Positions 36,301-47,049 of a DNA stretch of 64,000 bases are shown here, piece after piece. The stretch lies in NCBI GenBank assembly GCA_037903475.1, contig JBAJFG010000567.1:85001-149000 (forward strand), written 5' to 3'. The DNA comes from Ancylostoma caninum. Its lineage: Eukaryota > Nematoda > Chromadorea > Rhabditida > Ancylostomatidae. The position numbers were made by a program, and so were the translations under genes. Below the pieces are notes generated by a model. It ran no database searches. It worked only from the letters and a program-made list of their open reading frames with translations, and was not told the DNA's origin. Position 1 is the first letter of the stretch; each line of letters opens with the position of its first letter.

Positions 36301-39300
36301 CCTGGTTCCGCCTGGTTACGCGACCATGAGTCCTTGCTCCAATCATGGCAGCCGCGATGAGGTGCCCGAGTGAGTAACGAATCGGACGAAGTTCCTGCAG
36401 TAATTCTTGTAATGGCGCACATATCTGATGTGTTTTAGTCGTTAGAAATACTCTAAACAAGTTTAAAAGCCTCAAATTCAAAAATGCAAAATGGATTCCG
36501 CGGACGGAATCCAAACCCTCGACCCTTTGGCTGACAATCCGACACGCTACCCACGCGGCCACTCCGCCAGTGCTGGCAATTGCTCATGATCGCATACCCA
36601 GCGGAGCAGGGTCGTTCACAATTGTGTCTCCGAACACTCTACAGTCCATGAGACAGCTAATTACAGTAATCTCAGTAAGTTTGAGCCGTCAACGTTGCAT
36701 AAATCGCCTGTAAAATGGACCCCTATGGCAGCGAAGAAGGAAAAATCTTGGACGCGCTCTCCTGGGCGCATCCTGACCATTGGGCAAAAATAATATGTAT
36801 GCATTATAATCACCTTAGACAAGGCTTCTGAAAATGGGTGGCTCGCTGGGATCCCCGGGGTTAGCCTCTTGCACTTCCCTTGTTAGGCTCAGGTTATCGG
36901 ATATCGTCTTCAAGCTATGATAGAAAGTAGGACCACGGAAAGAAGACTATTCGAGCGTGTATCTGGGCCTGGATGCATAGTTGGGATTACCCAGGGTAAA
37001 CGTGCTGACGCTTGTGTTAGCGATAGGTAAATTTGTGTGGTGTGAGTACATTTGTCCTGAGTAATCTCAACGATGCATGCGGCCCCTGGACGAAGAACAT
37101 GAGGTTTGCTAGTAGATTGTCTCAAAAAAAAATTCATCTGTCAGAAAGACGAAAACTTTTCTTGCAGCGAGATATGTAATTTGAAAAGACGATTGCTTTC
37201 AGGGACAATTATTGATGAAGATTTCACAGTCCCAATCAAATGAGGTGTAGTTGTCCTTAGCGCAGTTATTTTACGTCTTTTTTGCAATTGCCACTGATGG
37301 TGTCAAATGCGGGGCATCGTAACATTTGTCATCCACATCTAGGCCTTGGGTCAGAAAACTGACAATCTGTCACGTTGTGTACTGATTTAGTACTCTGAAC
37401 TTTCTGCCCGCGGTGGACCCGCACATGTCACACGGTGGACCCGCACTTGCCCGCAGTGGACCCGCAGTAGAGCTGATTGCGTCATCAATGCCAACAAAAT
37501 CTCCACGCACGATGCACGCATGGCCGAGTGGATAAGAGAGCGGACTTGGAAAGATGAGTTCGAAAAGGTACGTGGGTTCGAATCCAGTGGTGTAAAGACG
37601 CTTTCAGGATGAAATATCAGTGCCATCGTGGATTTCCCTCCTCCTCCTCACGACAGGGTCTTCGATACAGGACCATTTTTAGAAGAAAATAACCAGTCCT
37701 TCGAAAATGCATGTTCTCGCGGCGGAGCCGCACATGCCCGCGGTGGAGCCGCACATACCCGCGGTGGAGCCGCACATACCCGCGGTGGAGCCGCAGTACA
37801 TCCGCGGTGGAGCCGCACATGCCCGCGGTGGCGAACCGCGGATCCACCTCGGGTGTACCGCGGATTCACCGCGGGCAGAAAGTTCAGAGTAGTGACCCAC
37901 TGCCCTTTAATTGTAAAGCCCATTCACCATGGAATATTGCCGCAATTAGGGCAATTTATACTGGGTGCGTGCGACTGACGCGCGTGCGTCTATATGATCT
38001 AAGAATAGGGCTCAGTCGCATAGGAGTCGCATCGCAGTCGCAGCTCAGACGCACGCGTTTACGGCCTCGCGACGGCCGCGCGTTCTTTTCATTGAGGATC
38101 TACATGCCGAGTTGACCGGTCTTCATGAAAAATCTCTTGCAAATGGATGCGTGCGACTGATGCGCGACTGACGCACGCAGCTAGTGTAAATTACCCTATT
38201 TATGGATTTTGAGGGCATTTAGAACCACCCAACGAAGTAAGGGCACACTGGTATGAGTGAAGAAAACAATTTTGACAACAAAAGAACATTGCCATGTTTG
38301 GCAATGACTAAGTCCTGACGCGGATATTTGAATGCTTGAAAATAAAGCGATTTATTTACCAACTATCGTACATTTCTTAAACATATTAATGGCCTTTCAG
38401 CACCATTTTAACGCAAATATTCCATTAATAAAAGGAGTGCACCTTCTTGAAGACTACAACACGTCCTCAGGATTGATTCCATTGTGAGTTTTCCAGAAAA
38501 TTTCTACAAAAACAGCCAACGTGAAGAGAAATTAAAATTTGTAAATAGTGCTAGAAAATTATGTGGTAATACATGAGAAATCCTATGTTGAGTGGCTTCG
38601 GATTTTGTTCACTATGATGCGGCATGCTGTAAATCCTAGGGATACTTCACTTATTCGGGCAACACCTCTGAAGTGAGTTTATGTTTTGATTCAGAGGGAA
38701 CTCCATGGGAAGTGCTTAGAGAAAAAAAACGTGATTACTCAGACAAACCCTCGCTGGGCGCGCGCGACAATCTCGCTAGGCGCGCGGGTAAGGCCCCGGC
38801 AGAAGCGATATTGGGGCGCGCGCCCAGCGAATTTGGAGCGCGCGCCTTGCGAGTTTTTCGCGCGCTCCTTGCGAGGTCGGCGCGCGCGCCCAGCGACGAT
38901 GTCACAACCGGTCAATACCGGATGGTGGCCAGGTGTTTAACTTTGAGCGACAAGGGTCCACACATAGATGTACTGGTGGTGCATGACCACCTTTACAAAA
39001 ATGGCCGCCGCGACCTCCCCTTCAACGGATGAGGCTAACGGTTAAAAAATATTGTCTTCACGCCATCTAAAACTAGAACTGCCGGCCGCCCTGACCGGTG
39101 GACTCCCACAGATGTTGCTTCGTATTTCTTGCTGGTGAAGATGTGTTCTCGCGCGCGCCCAGCGAGCGTCTTTCGTCGTCTGCGTCCTTCGAAAATCGTC
39201 CCTCGTCTGCTCCGCGCCCAGCGAAGTTGTGCTCCGGCAGAAGCGAGCGACTTTACCGACCTGCGTCTTCGAAATTGTGCTATTTCCTTCTGCTCCGCGC

Positions 39301-40258
39301 GAAGCGAAACAAGGGTCGCTTCTCGCGGAGACCTCAAACAGGTGCGCGCGACCAGCGAGGGTTTGTCTGAGTAACTGCTCACACACTTCGAGAGAGATAG
39401 AGAGAGAGAAGGAGAGGGAGAGAAGGAGAGAGAGAAGTGAGGACTCTTATCAGCGTTTGTCAATAAAACGTCGAACGGGGAATACGAATAGATTATTACG
39501 TTTTGTGTATTTACCGACGGCCTATGTAGTGGGTAAGATTTCCAGATTCGACTGCCTTCGAATGTTTGAGTTGTGAAAACTACGTTGGTGTCGTATCAGG
39601 ATCTCGTATATGGAGATCTCGACAATTTCGTGAGCATTATTGAATTTGTTTTTCAACTACTTTTCGAGCACCGTTGGGAAACGCATTTGTATCATGATGC
39701 TCAGGCTTTGCCAACAGATATGTACGTACGTTCACAACTAATAGCTGATCTGACACAATCCTACCAGCATAATTCTGGTCAAAGGTTAGGTTAGAGGTCT
39801 GAGGGTTTTGATCAGCTGGGTCTAACCTGAAGGGGGGGGGGGGTCATCTGTGTATTTGTTGATATGGCTTAACTCTTGTACAAACTGAATCGCTTGAACC
39901 ACACCGCAACGCTACGGCTGCGGATGTGAGCATTCTGTGTGTGATGTGCCAACCTCCGTTCACTATTCACTTTTGGATCTATTTTATATCTAGGCGTCCA
40001 TGAATATTTTTTTTGAAAAAAAAATCATGTGAGCCAGTCCAAATCCACAGCCCCGTCTTAACCTGGTCAACACCCTCACGGTCCCCCTCAAAATACCCTC
40101 CCCCTCGAAGGCGAAAGTCCGTTTCCCCTTATTCTCGAATTCCCACTTTGCCCGAGCTGACACTCTCAACAGCCACATAGATTAGCCTGTCATCGACTAC
40201 AGATCTACTTTTTACAACGAGTTGAAAGCCGCTTTCTGCACTTTTCAGTCCTTCGGGC
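33314..40258 (+). CDS. unrecognised conserved-looking multi-exon protein (partial model)
   Basis: Nine exons share frame and splice signals: 33314-33353 or -33358, 33800-33898, 34335-34616, 34699-34844, 36181-36361 or -36369, 38401-38483, 38640-38672, 39571-39784, 40203-40258. Phases agree at most junctions. The third exon alone gives 94 codons (DVLFTGNKTAPLIVASPCSL .. LERQHRNSIPASDRANLALK .. LLLVLAAQP). The fifth has SWLGFMELWLRNLAVVG, the sixth IPLIKGVHLLEDYNTSSGLI, the eighth SIIEFVFQLLFEHRWETHLY and ALPTDMYVRSQLIADLTQSY. The leucine-rich helical character suggests a large helical-repeat protein, but I could not name it. At least one exon between 36369 and 38401 and one between 38672 and 39571 are missing. 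Neither start nor stop was found. Its introns hold the transposons listed separately. Confidence 0.6.
33912..34196. mobile_element. hAT MITE copy in an intron
   Basis: CAAGCGGACGCAGAAAGTGG at the left and CTTGCGTCCGCTACAG at the right, with the same internal blocks (GGTCTCCGCCACTTTGGGGG) and an 18-base poly-A run. It lies wholly between the exons ending at 33898 and starting at 34335. No exact flanking duplication is seen. Confidence 0.7.
35028..35282. repeat. two ~130-bp tandem units
   Basis: GATTGACGTTGTTCAT .. GATACGAAAATGAGATGGGA and GATTGACATTGTTCAT .. GATACGAAAATGAGATGGGA lie head to tail (about 35028-35140 and 35168-35282), diverged in the middle and identical at the end, in an intron. 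Confidence 0.8.
35410..35615. repeat. ATTCGAAT palindromic array in an intron
   Basis: TATTCGAATTATTCGAAAAG units recur four times in the second half, giving a longer period of about 36 bp on top of the octamer. Confidence 0.8.
35909..36123. repeat. 215-bp palindrome
   Basis: ATATCATATCCATTTTGTAC on the left is matched by GTACAAAATGGATATGATAT on the right. The match extends about 100 bp per arm (GACTGAAACTTTGCATACGG .. TATGCAAAATTTCAGTC) with the centre near 36015. It is a palindromic MITE by shape. It ends 57 bases before the 36181 exon. Confidence 0.85.
36495..36566 (-). ncRNA. degenerate tRNA-like sequence
   Basis: On the minus strand GCGGAGTGGCCGCGTGGGTA resembles a tRNA 5' half with box A. 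GGGTTTGGATTCC stands where box B should be, and GCGGA pairs with the closing TCCGC. The anticodon stem does not pair, so this is more likely a tRNA pseudogene or SINE head than a working tRNA. Confidence 0.35.
37393..37889. mobile_element. TA-flanked MITE carrying 21-bp repeats and a tRNA-Ser-like sequence
   Basis: Perfect inverted ends (CTCTGAACTTTCTGCCCGCG) are flanked by TA at 37391-37392 and 37890-37891. Inside are a tRNA-like block (37513-37594) and at least five 21-bp units of CGCGGTGGAGCCGCACATAC type at about 37718-37835, plus related CGGTGGACCCGCAC units near the left end. All open frames here (116, 134, 91 codons and others) are repetitive readings of the 21-mer, for example GGAAHTRGGAAHTR, and are not genes. 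Confidence 0.85.
37513..37594 (+). ncRNA. tRNA-Ser(GGA)-like sequence inside a MITE
   Basis: TGGCCGAGTGG is a perfect box A and GGGTTCGAATCC a perfect box B. Between them TTGGAAA sits as an anticodon loop (anticodon GGA, serine), followed by a long variable region as in class II tRNAs. The acceptor strands GCACGCA and GGTGTAA pair poorly and the anticodon stem is imperfect. It is probably an RNA polymerase III promoter-bearing pseudogene or SINE head. Confidence 0.45.
38735..39374. mobile_element. 640-bp GC-rich inverted-repeat element
   Basis: TTACTCAGACAAACCCTCGC at the left is matched by GCGAGGGTTTGTCTGAGTAA at the right. Both arms continue into GCGCGCGCCCAGCGA-type subterminal repeats, far more GC-rich than the surroundings. 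No direct duplication is evident. It sits in the intron before the exon at 39571. Frames of 90-142 codons on both strands follow the GC repeats and are not taken as genes. A GA-rich microsatellite (39388-39440) adjoins. Confidence 0.8.
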
Positions 40259-40261
40259 GTT

Positions 40262-41057
40262 CAAAATTTATAATTGGCGTTTTGAGTATCGACGGCGCAT
40301 TTGGAGTAGACGCGGCAGAAGAGTCAATGTTCCATGCACATTAAGACCCGAGCTAGGATTAATGAACGCTTCACCAAGGGAAACCAGGGACCGTAGTAAA
40401 GTGTCCAGTGCGATCATCGCACATCACCTTCAGGGCGATGATCGCTCTTTGCGTTGGAAAGGAGTATGGTGATCATCATCATGGTGAATCGGACAGGCCG
40501 TACATGAAAAGTGATCAAATGTACGTGTAACCACGTACTCCCACATCACTTCGGGGCTGTTTCAGCGTGTGAGACAGTTATGAACCATTGTGGCCAACAA
40601 GCTAGAACGAGTACGACTTGCCAGAAGCACCAGAAGCACCTGTGTGCTTCTGACAAGTCGTGCACGTTCAAGCTTGTTCTGTGCTGTGAGGCGAAAATCA
40701 ACATGCCTGAGTCCGTAGGCTCAGATGCAATCTGTGCAATTCGCGCACCTGATACGCACCTTCACACCATCACCATACTCCGAGTGAGATGCTCCGAGTA
40801 CTTCACTCGGCGTCTTCGCGCCGCACACTGTCCAATAGCCAGACGATGGCGATCATCGCCCGCCAGGGCGATGAGATCAGCGCCCCGCAGGTGATGTGCG
40901 ATGATCGCACTGGACACTTTACTACGGTCCCTGGTTTCCCTTGGTGAAGCGTTCATGAATCCTAGCTCGGGTCTTAATGTGCATGGAACATTGACTCATC
41001 TGTCGCGTCTACTCCAAATGCGCCGTCGATACTCAAAACGCCAATTATAAATTTGGC
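40262..41057. mobile_element. long foldback element with ~168-bp arms
   Basis: Left arm 40262-40431 and right arm 40890-41057 are near-identical complements (for example GGTCCCTGGTTTCCCTTGGT / ACCAAGGGAAACCAGGGACC). The 460-bp centre has smaller inverted blocks (GAAGCACCTGTGTGCTTC; GCGATGATCGC). The left arm starts four bases after the last joined exon of the 33.3-40.3 kb gene. The 127- and 64-codon frames here are by-products. Confidence 0.9.
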
Positions 41058-41493
41058 GTGCTCGCAGCACCGCCGCGGATGGTGGTGATCTTCCGTTCCT
41101 CAGTGTTGGAAGGTCGTCGCGCGTGCGATCATCTCCCCAAATGTGGCGATGAGTTGTGCAGGCAGCTGATCTCACCGCCATGACACTTTACTACGCGCCC
41201 AGGTTTGCTAACCAGATTTCACGTTAAATTTCACGCTAATCATCATCGTTAAAGTTTCACGAATCCCAGCCCTGATTGATGGGGGAGGGGTTTATGAGCA
41301 TGGATTCGTCTCTCGATTTATTCAGTCATTCATTAAAATATGTACGCTCATGATTGTTCCAAAAAAGAAACTGGAACAAAAAAAAAACTAACATTTCACG
41401 CACCCCTCCCATTGAATAGCTATCGTTTCGACCATGACACCCATTCCTAGCGGTTTAAGGGTCTCGTAGCGCAAAAGATGACAGATCCCTTAC

Positions 41494-41650
41494 CATGTTT
41501 CTTTTTCCATAATTGCAACTGAGCCTCTGCAAGGTAGGGTCTTCGAAACCAAATTGACTCGAGGCGTTCAATTCCGTTAGGGACATTATCAATGGCTCTG
41601 AGGGAGAGGGTTCCATCAACTTTTGTCGCACGTAACTTATTTCTTCAGGC
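41494..41650 (-). CDS. weak candidate exon
   Basis: A minus-strand open stretch reads PLIMSLTELNASSQFGFEDP .. LSCNYGKRNM and ends at a good donor (ATG|GTAAGG). The upstream side lacks a convincing acceptor. It might be a first exon starting MEPSPSEP. Not recognised. Confidence 0.25.
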
Positions 41651-42129
41651 CCCGATGAAGGTGACAACTTTGATATTTTAGCAGAGCAGAATCAAGTACA
41701 TGACAACTTTGGTCTACTGCTCGAGCTATTTAGGATTGCAATCTCCTGGTTCTTACTTGAAAAAGAAACAAAGATTTCTGAGGAGCTATGGGCAATGAAC
41801 AGATTATGGCGGTCAATGGGGACCTCTCCTATCAGAAAGATGGCTTTTGTTCATTTCTTTAGAATAAGCTTCGAATCCGCATATGACACACGCAAAGCCC
41901 GCAGTAAGACACGCAATTCATCAGTTAGGCTACTTTGGAAAATTGAAAGATCTTGTTTTTGGATGCTTGGAGGGGGTCACATGTTGCCGCACAGCTCATA
42001 AATCTTCTTCTATAGCACATCCCAATATATTGTTTCCCCCAGAGCATAAATTCCCTTTGTGGGTGTTTCCCCATACACCACCGTGAAAAGCCGAAAGGAG
42101 TTCTTTTCTTATTCATTTATTTACTCATT

Positions 42130-43520
42130 TGTTTATTATTTAGTTATTCACTCATGTATTTATTGGATACACCACAACAGCACGTCGCCAGAACAACAAA
42201 GATACGAATGTAAAATGCAAAAGGATTAGTAACAGATCAAGGTGGAAAAGGAGGAAAAAGTGTTAGTAACAGATAGCAAGTGCAAGTAGAGGCAATAATA
42301 CCATAACACTCAGAAGACTCGCATTAGTTCTCAAGCAAAAATCATAATGAGATCTGCCATTGATGGAGCTACTCCATTTGTACTGGAGTCGGAGAGTGGA
42401 GAGATTTACAAAATTCAGTTTGAGAATACTGCGAAGTGTGATGTTTGTCTTATTTTCACCCACCAACGAAACAGCCACCTAACGGAGGTAGGAGGCTATT
42501 GAGATCATCTACACTGAAAACGTAACTGTTTAGGACCATTCAGAGACGGCCATGAAAAGATTTTTTGATCTGCTACGGACTTCCAGCTTAAGCTGGATAC
42601 TCGCTGGATCCTTCCACTTACACAGGTAACACGTGGCAACAGAACAAGAACCTCGTTGAGTAGCCCTGATAATTTGAGACAACACTGAAAATATCCGTTC
42701 CTGGAGGTGTAAAGAACAGAGAGGAAATGGTTTCGATGATGGCAACTTAAGTGTATTGCCTGTTTACTTAACTGAACACACTCAGTGGTGCACCAGTAAT
42801 AGACAGCTTGAATAAGGGAAACACAAAAAATCGGAGCATGAATCAGTTTTCTACCTATACGGTGGGCCAAAAATACGGTGAGAACACGCGTTTTTCCTCC
42901 AAATAAACGTGTTCTGTCCTAAGTTAAAATTGGCTGGAACGTTCTTTTTTCTTCCGTTTCATCGCAACAGTGTTTCGGCCCACAAATTACGTTTGATTCG
43001 GGACTTGGCCAGAAATATGTATATTTCGGATCTTATCGCTCTCATCGAAAGACCACCCATTTGCTCCGTGTTTAATCAGTGGGTTTAGAAGGTTTTATTC
43101 ATTTGGTTTGATGATACCGGAGATCTGGGCTTGTTTATAACCTTTCTGGAACGTAGAGTAGCTGAGAAAGCACTTTGAAAATATTGGATGAGTTGAACCA
43201 CAACCATTTGCTCTCCACCGGCAGCGACTTCACGCAGGGGCCTATGCTGAACTGATGGAGCGTTCTCGAGATAAAAAGGTTGCCTCTTGTTAATCGTGAG
43301 ACAGTAAACATAGATCCTACGACAACGTTTCGAAATGCACATAATTCTTTTTCTGGGTGGACTTTTCTTTGTTGCCGTATTTTCGGCCTACACTGTTTTG
43401 TAGTCACAGCCGCAGAATCTGAAAATTCAGCGAGATTCGTGGAATTTGCAGGATTTCTTAATAACTCGCTCAAAGATAATTTTTTTCCGAGAAACCCTTG
43501 CAAATTCATGTAGGACAGAC
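42130..43520 (-). other. open but unassigned region
   Basis: Several minus-strand frames (42263-42478, 42505-42870, 43135-43509) and a plus-strand frame with a signal-peptide-like start near 43337 (MHIILFLGGLFFVAVFSAYT, then a stop) are open. They interrupt each other and no motif is definite. Decayed transposon or decayed secreted-protein gene are both possible. Confidence 0.25.
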
Positions 43521-44108
43521 ATTACTTCACCGATTCATAAGGCGAGTGGTTTTCCGCCGCCGTGGCTGTCAGCAGTGCTTTAACAATTTCACTAATTACC
43601 CTGACCCCGCCCGCTAATCAAAGGTCACTCGGTGGACCATCGTACTCAAATCTCTACAACTAATTGGAAAACTAATTTCTTGTCTTCTACACACAGTATA
43701 TGTGTAGATCAACTCCCGCTAAACCTTTTCATGCGAGATTGGTTCGAAAACTTCTCACATCCCTTCACTCGGAGAACATGGTTCCTCAAAATTTTCAGAT
43801 AAACAGCAGAGAGAAGGTGTTGGGTCATTGACACCAAAGTTCTTTAGCAACATGGATGACATGGACCGATCCGCGCCTTAGCTTTGAACAAGATTCAAGC
43901 AACTTCCTCCGTAAATTAGGAAGTTGCAGCATGGAAATAGGTTCTGATTTCAAATACGTGTATGCTAAGTATTCTGTATGCCTTTTTTATGGAAGGGCTA
44001 CTGGGTGGCCTAATAGTATTTGACTGTTCATAACGATTTATGATCATGGCGTTTTTGAGCAAATCTGCTTCTCAGCTTTCATTTCCCAGAACATTTACTA
44101 GAATCGAT

Positions 44109-44227
44109 TTCCTAAATTCTTCTGTTGTCTCACAAACCCAGTGTGCGCTGCCTCCAAACTGTCTGGTCGGAACAAGGTATTCTTGACCAAGGGGAAGATG
44201 AGCAATCAGAATGGCTGTGTGACATAG
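44109..44227 (-). CDS. weak candidate exon
   Basis: Minus strand: acceptor ATGTCACACAG, then AILIAHLPLGQEYLVPTRQF and GGSAHWVCETTEEFRKSIL, ending at a possible GTAAAT donor (or reading on 9 codons to a stop at 44072). The composition is protein-like. The entry phase does not fit the cysteine-rich gene. Confidence 0.3.
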
Positions 44228-45791
44228 AAGTATAAGGTGAGCAAATGAGCCAATTACCAATTTTGGAGGATCCCTTGGAAACTGTCAGGGGTGGTAGTAA
44301 TTTGGCCGAAACCTCGAGGTAACCGCGAGGTAACCGTCAAAAGTTACCTCGAGGTCACCTCGAGGTCATTTTCCCCAAAATCTATTGTAAAACAACTGAG
44401 ACCTCGAGGTAACCGACCGGTCACTTTGAGGTTTCACTCTGGTCTCGACCTACCGGTAACAGAACTAAGACCGTGATCTAACATCTAATCATACATGTTT
44501 GTGAAAATAGTATCATGAGGCAAGAGACGCAGACCGGTCTCGAAAAAGTACTCAGGGGTACTTTTTCATTCTGACCTGCAGGTCTTAAGCTCTAAAGGGA
44601 ACCTTCTAAGTTGAGTGGTTCCTCTCGTGTTCAGAGGGCTTCTTAGCTATTTTTTCACTCAAACACCACGGATACTCTCTATTTCAGAGGCAGACAGTTG
44701 GTTATTTTAAATATAGAAGGAATCCAGAGATCTTTCAAACCTATTAGAGTGGCAAGAAAGTGCTGAGCCGATTTTTTAGAAAGTTCCAAAACTTTCGATC
44801 CAAACTTTGCACACGTTTCGCCCGGGCACCGGCGAAGGTTTTAGGATACTTTCCGCGACGAATTATCGATTGATGTATGAATTATATCGATTTTACAGGT
44901 TTTTCGCTACATCTACGCAGAGATCGGTGGAAGCATGTCTACCGGGGTTTCTTATAACACTGAAACTGAATATGAGAACCATTTTGCACGAAACCCCCCC
45001 AAAAAAAGTTTTTTCGCCTTTGTGAGCAAAGAAACACAAAAACGCAATTATCTACGTTTTGAAGTAGCACCTATATCCCACTACAAACTGGAACAGCGTA
45101 AACACCAACCCATCATCGCAGAAACGTGCTCGTAATACCCCTCCTCCAACACGAAATAACAAGCATTCTTTTGTTACTATTTCATTTTTGTTTCGCAGTT
45201 TAATTTGTTAGCACGCACCATTTTGCTGCACATTCAGCTGTTGTGTGGTTTTGTGAGTATATATTTGACAGCACGTAAGTGACTGTTTAGGGGTTTGGCG
45301 GCTTGGCTCGGCTTACAATCAGCACGAGAAGTCAGTTGCTGAGAACCAACTCCTTCCATTTTAACTCGCTTTGGAGTTGCATTGAACGACCCAGCTTGTC
45401 GCAAACTAAAAGATTGCAAATGCTACATCACCTAATATAGGACGAATCAATATCTGAGCAGGTCTCATATCTCTCAGGTGGCAGCCGGGCAGACGGTCTA
45501 GTGAACTACAAATACGGGCTTAGTCTTTGTGCAAGTGTGTGTGCCAGGCAGCGTATCACCTTGTGGCGTTTCTGGGAGTTGTACAGGAATGAGCTCCCGA
45601 GAACAGTGACACATGTGACATGTCCTGGAGCTGATAGTAACTAAGAGCGAGTAGTTAGTAGCTGCTAATAGCTAACAACGTGAGCTAACACAGAATGTGC
45701 TAACACCTCAGTTCCGAAAACGAGGTGACACACTGCCTTTAAGGGTAAGGGTTTTTTGAAGAATCCAATAGGTGCATATTTTAGCTTTCCA

Positions 45792-47049
45792 ATGCCGAAA
45801 GAAAAAAGCGCATCGCCTCTCCCAGCAGCAGCATCTGACTTTATTGTGAAAATGGTCCTCAAAAACGAAGAAGTTCTTTTGCGTGGGCAGAGTCATAGAC
45901 TCCTAAGTGCAAACGACCACCGCAAGGAATTATGGAGGACAATCGCCAAGAAAGTCTATGAAAAGTATGAGGTAGCGCTTAGCGCTACCCAAGTGCAACA
46001 ACATTTTAACAATCGCAGAAAGCGTGCACTATCTGTGGAATCTGAGGAGAAAAAGTGAGATTTAAAGACGTATTTATTAGGTTAGCGAGAAAGTAGTACC
46101 CGGAAATTCCTAAATTTAATTGCTTGACTTATTATTATGCGCTCACGTATTGTCATCGTTACATTATAAAAACGCAGATACCGGGCTAAAACTGGAGGGG
46201 GACGAGACGAAGAAGCAGAGGCGCTGTTTGATGAGTCTCGCATTGACCAAAGAAATTCTGAATTACGCAGCTACTACAATAACAAGATATCACGAAAAGG
46301 ACTTCCAGAGGCTGATTCGCTGGAGCTAAATACGGTTCGCACTTATAATCTCATTAAAACTTATTTCATTTGAAAAATACGTAGGCGGGTGAGATAGAAT
46401 CATCTCCTCCAGAGGCAGAAGAAATGAACTATCCTACTCCAGAAAATCAGCAGGTTCTACATAATATTCTTTCTTATGATCAACCTTACTATGATTTTGC
46501 GAATTTTAGAGAAAAGCTGAGTCCGTAACATCTTTGAGCAGTGGATCATTAACTGATTGCTCAATAATTGTCTCAGTGAGTTGGATGTGACACACAACCC
46601 TAAATTATTTTAAAATTTGAAGTCACTTTCAATCCCTCCGTGGAACATTTTTGAGTTTCAATGAGAAAGTATATTAGCCTAACTGGAATATGTTGTTCTA
46701 CTTTAGAACATCGATGACGTCGTCGAAGACTGTGAACTAGACATAACTCCAAAACGTAAAAACATCACAAATGCGGAATTACGACAGCTTCAGGCTACCA
46801 CACTAAAGGTATCTCTAAATGGTCGCGCTTGGATATTGTAAAGAGTCGCTGCGCCGCTATTAAATAATGGTACAAGAGCATATGGCGCACAATGAACAAT
46901 CTATATTGAAGCAAATCAAAGCAAAGCAAACTGACGAATATAACTCACTGCTGAATTTCCCTATTCTAGCAAATTCACTGGCCCTATTCCTGCACCAGTT
47001 TACATCACTCGGTCTACACACCAAGAATCGGGACACTATATCCGGATGA
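45792..47049 (+). CDS. Harbinger accessory DNA-binding protein (Myb/zeste-like), five exons
   Basis: Exons 45792-46054, 46178-46334, 46385-46453, 46707-46808 and probably about 46876-47049 join in phase through GT/AG introns. The N-terminus (DFIVKMVLKNEEVLLRGQSH .. KELWRTIAKKVYEKYEVALS .. TQVQQHFNNRRKRA) has the shape of a Myb/SANT-like or zeste-type DNA-binding domain: three amphipathic helices with tryptophan in the second. The following acidic part (RDEEAEALFDESRIDQRNSE) and the polar last exon (HNEQSILKQIKAKQTDEYNS) resemble the linker and C-terminal helix of such proteins. In PIF/Harbinger elements this second protein helps the transposase enter the nucleus and bind ends. The frame is intact throughout. 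The last exon is the least certain, because it overlaps the transposase fragment antisense. Confidence 0.7.

Larger units (their letters stand above)
35722..36893. mobile_element. inverted pair of ~139-bp repeats bracketing an exon
   Basis: The left arm, 35722 to about 35860, contains GCAAGAGGCTAACCCCGGGG and TTTTTGCCCAATGGTC. The right arm, about 36755-36893, is its complement (CCCCGGGGTTAGCCTCTTGC). Between them lie a separate palindrome (35909-36123), the exon at 36181, and a tRNA-like stretch on the minus strand (36495-36566). It is either one large foldback that captured an exon or two inverted insertions in neighbouring introns. Confidence 0.75.

Noticed and set aside
37628..38115. Several 90-134 codon frames on both strands
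   Set aside because: They are translations of the 21-bp tandem repeat (GGAAHTRGGAAHTR, VEPHIPAVEPHIPAV) inside a MITE.
38673..39576. Frames of 84-142 codons on both strands
   Set aside because: They follow the GC-rich subterminal repeats and a GA microsatellite of the 38735-39374 element.
40511..40956. 127-codon plus frame and 64-codon minus frame
   Set aside because: They lie within the foldback and mirror each other through its arms.
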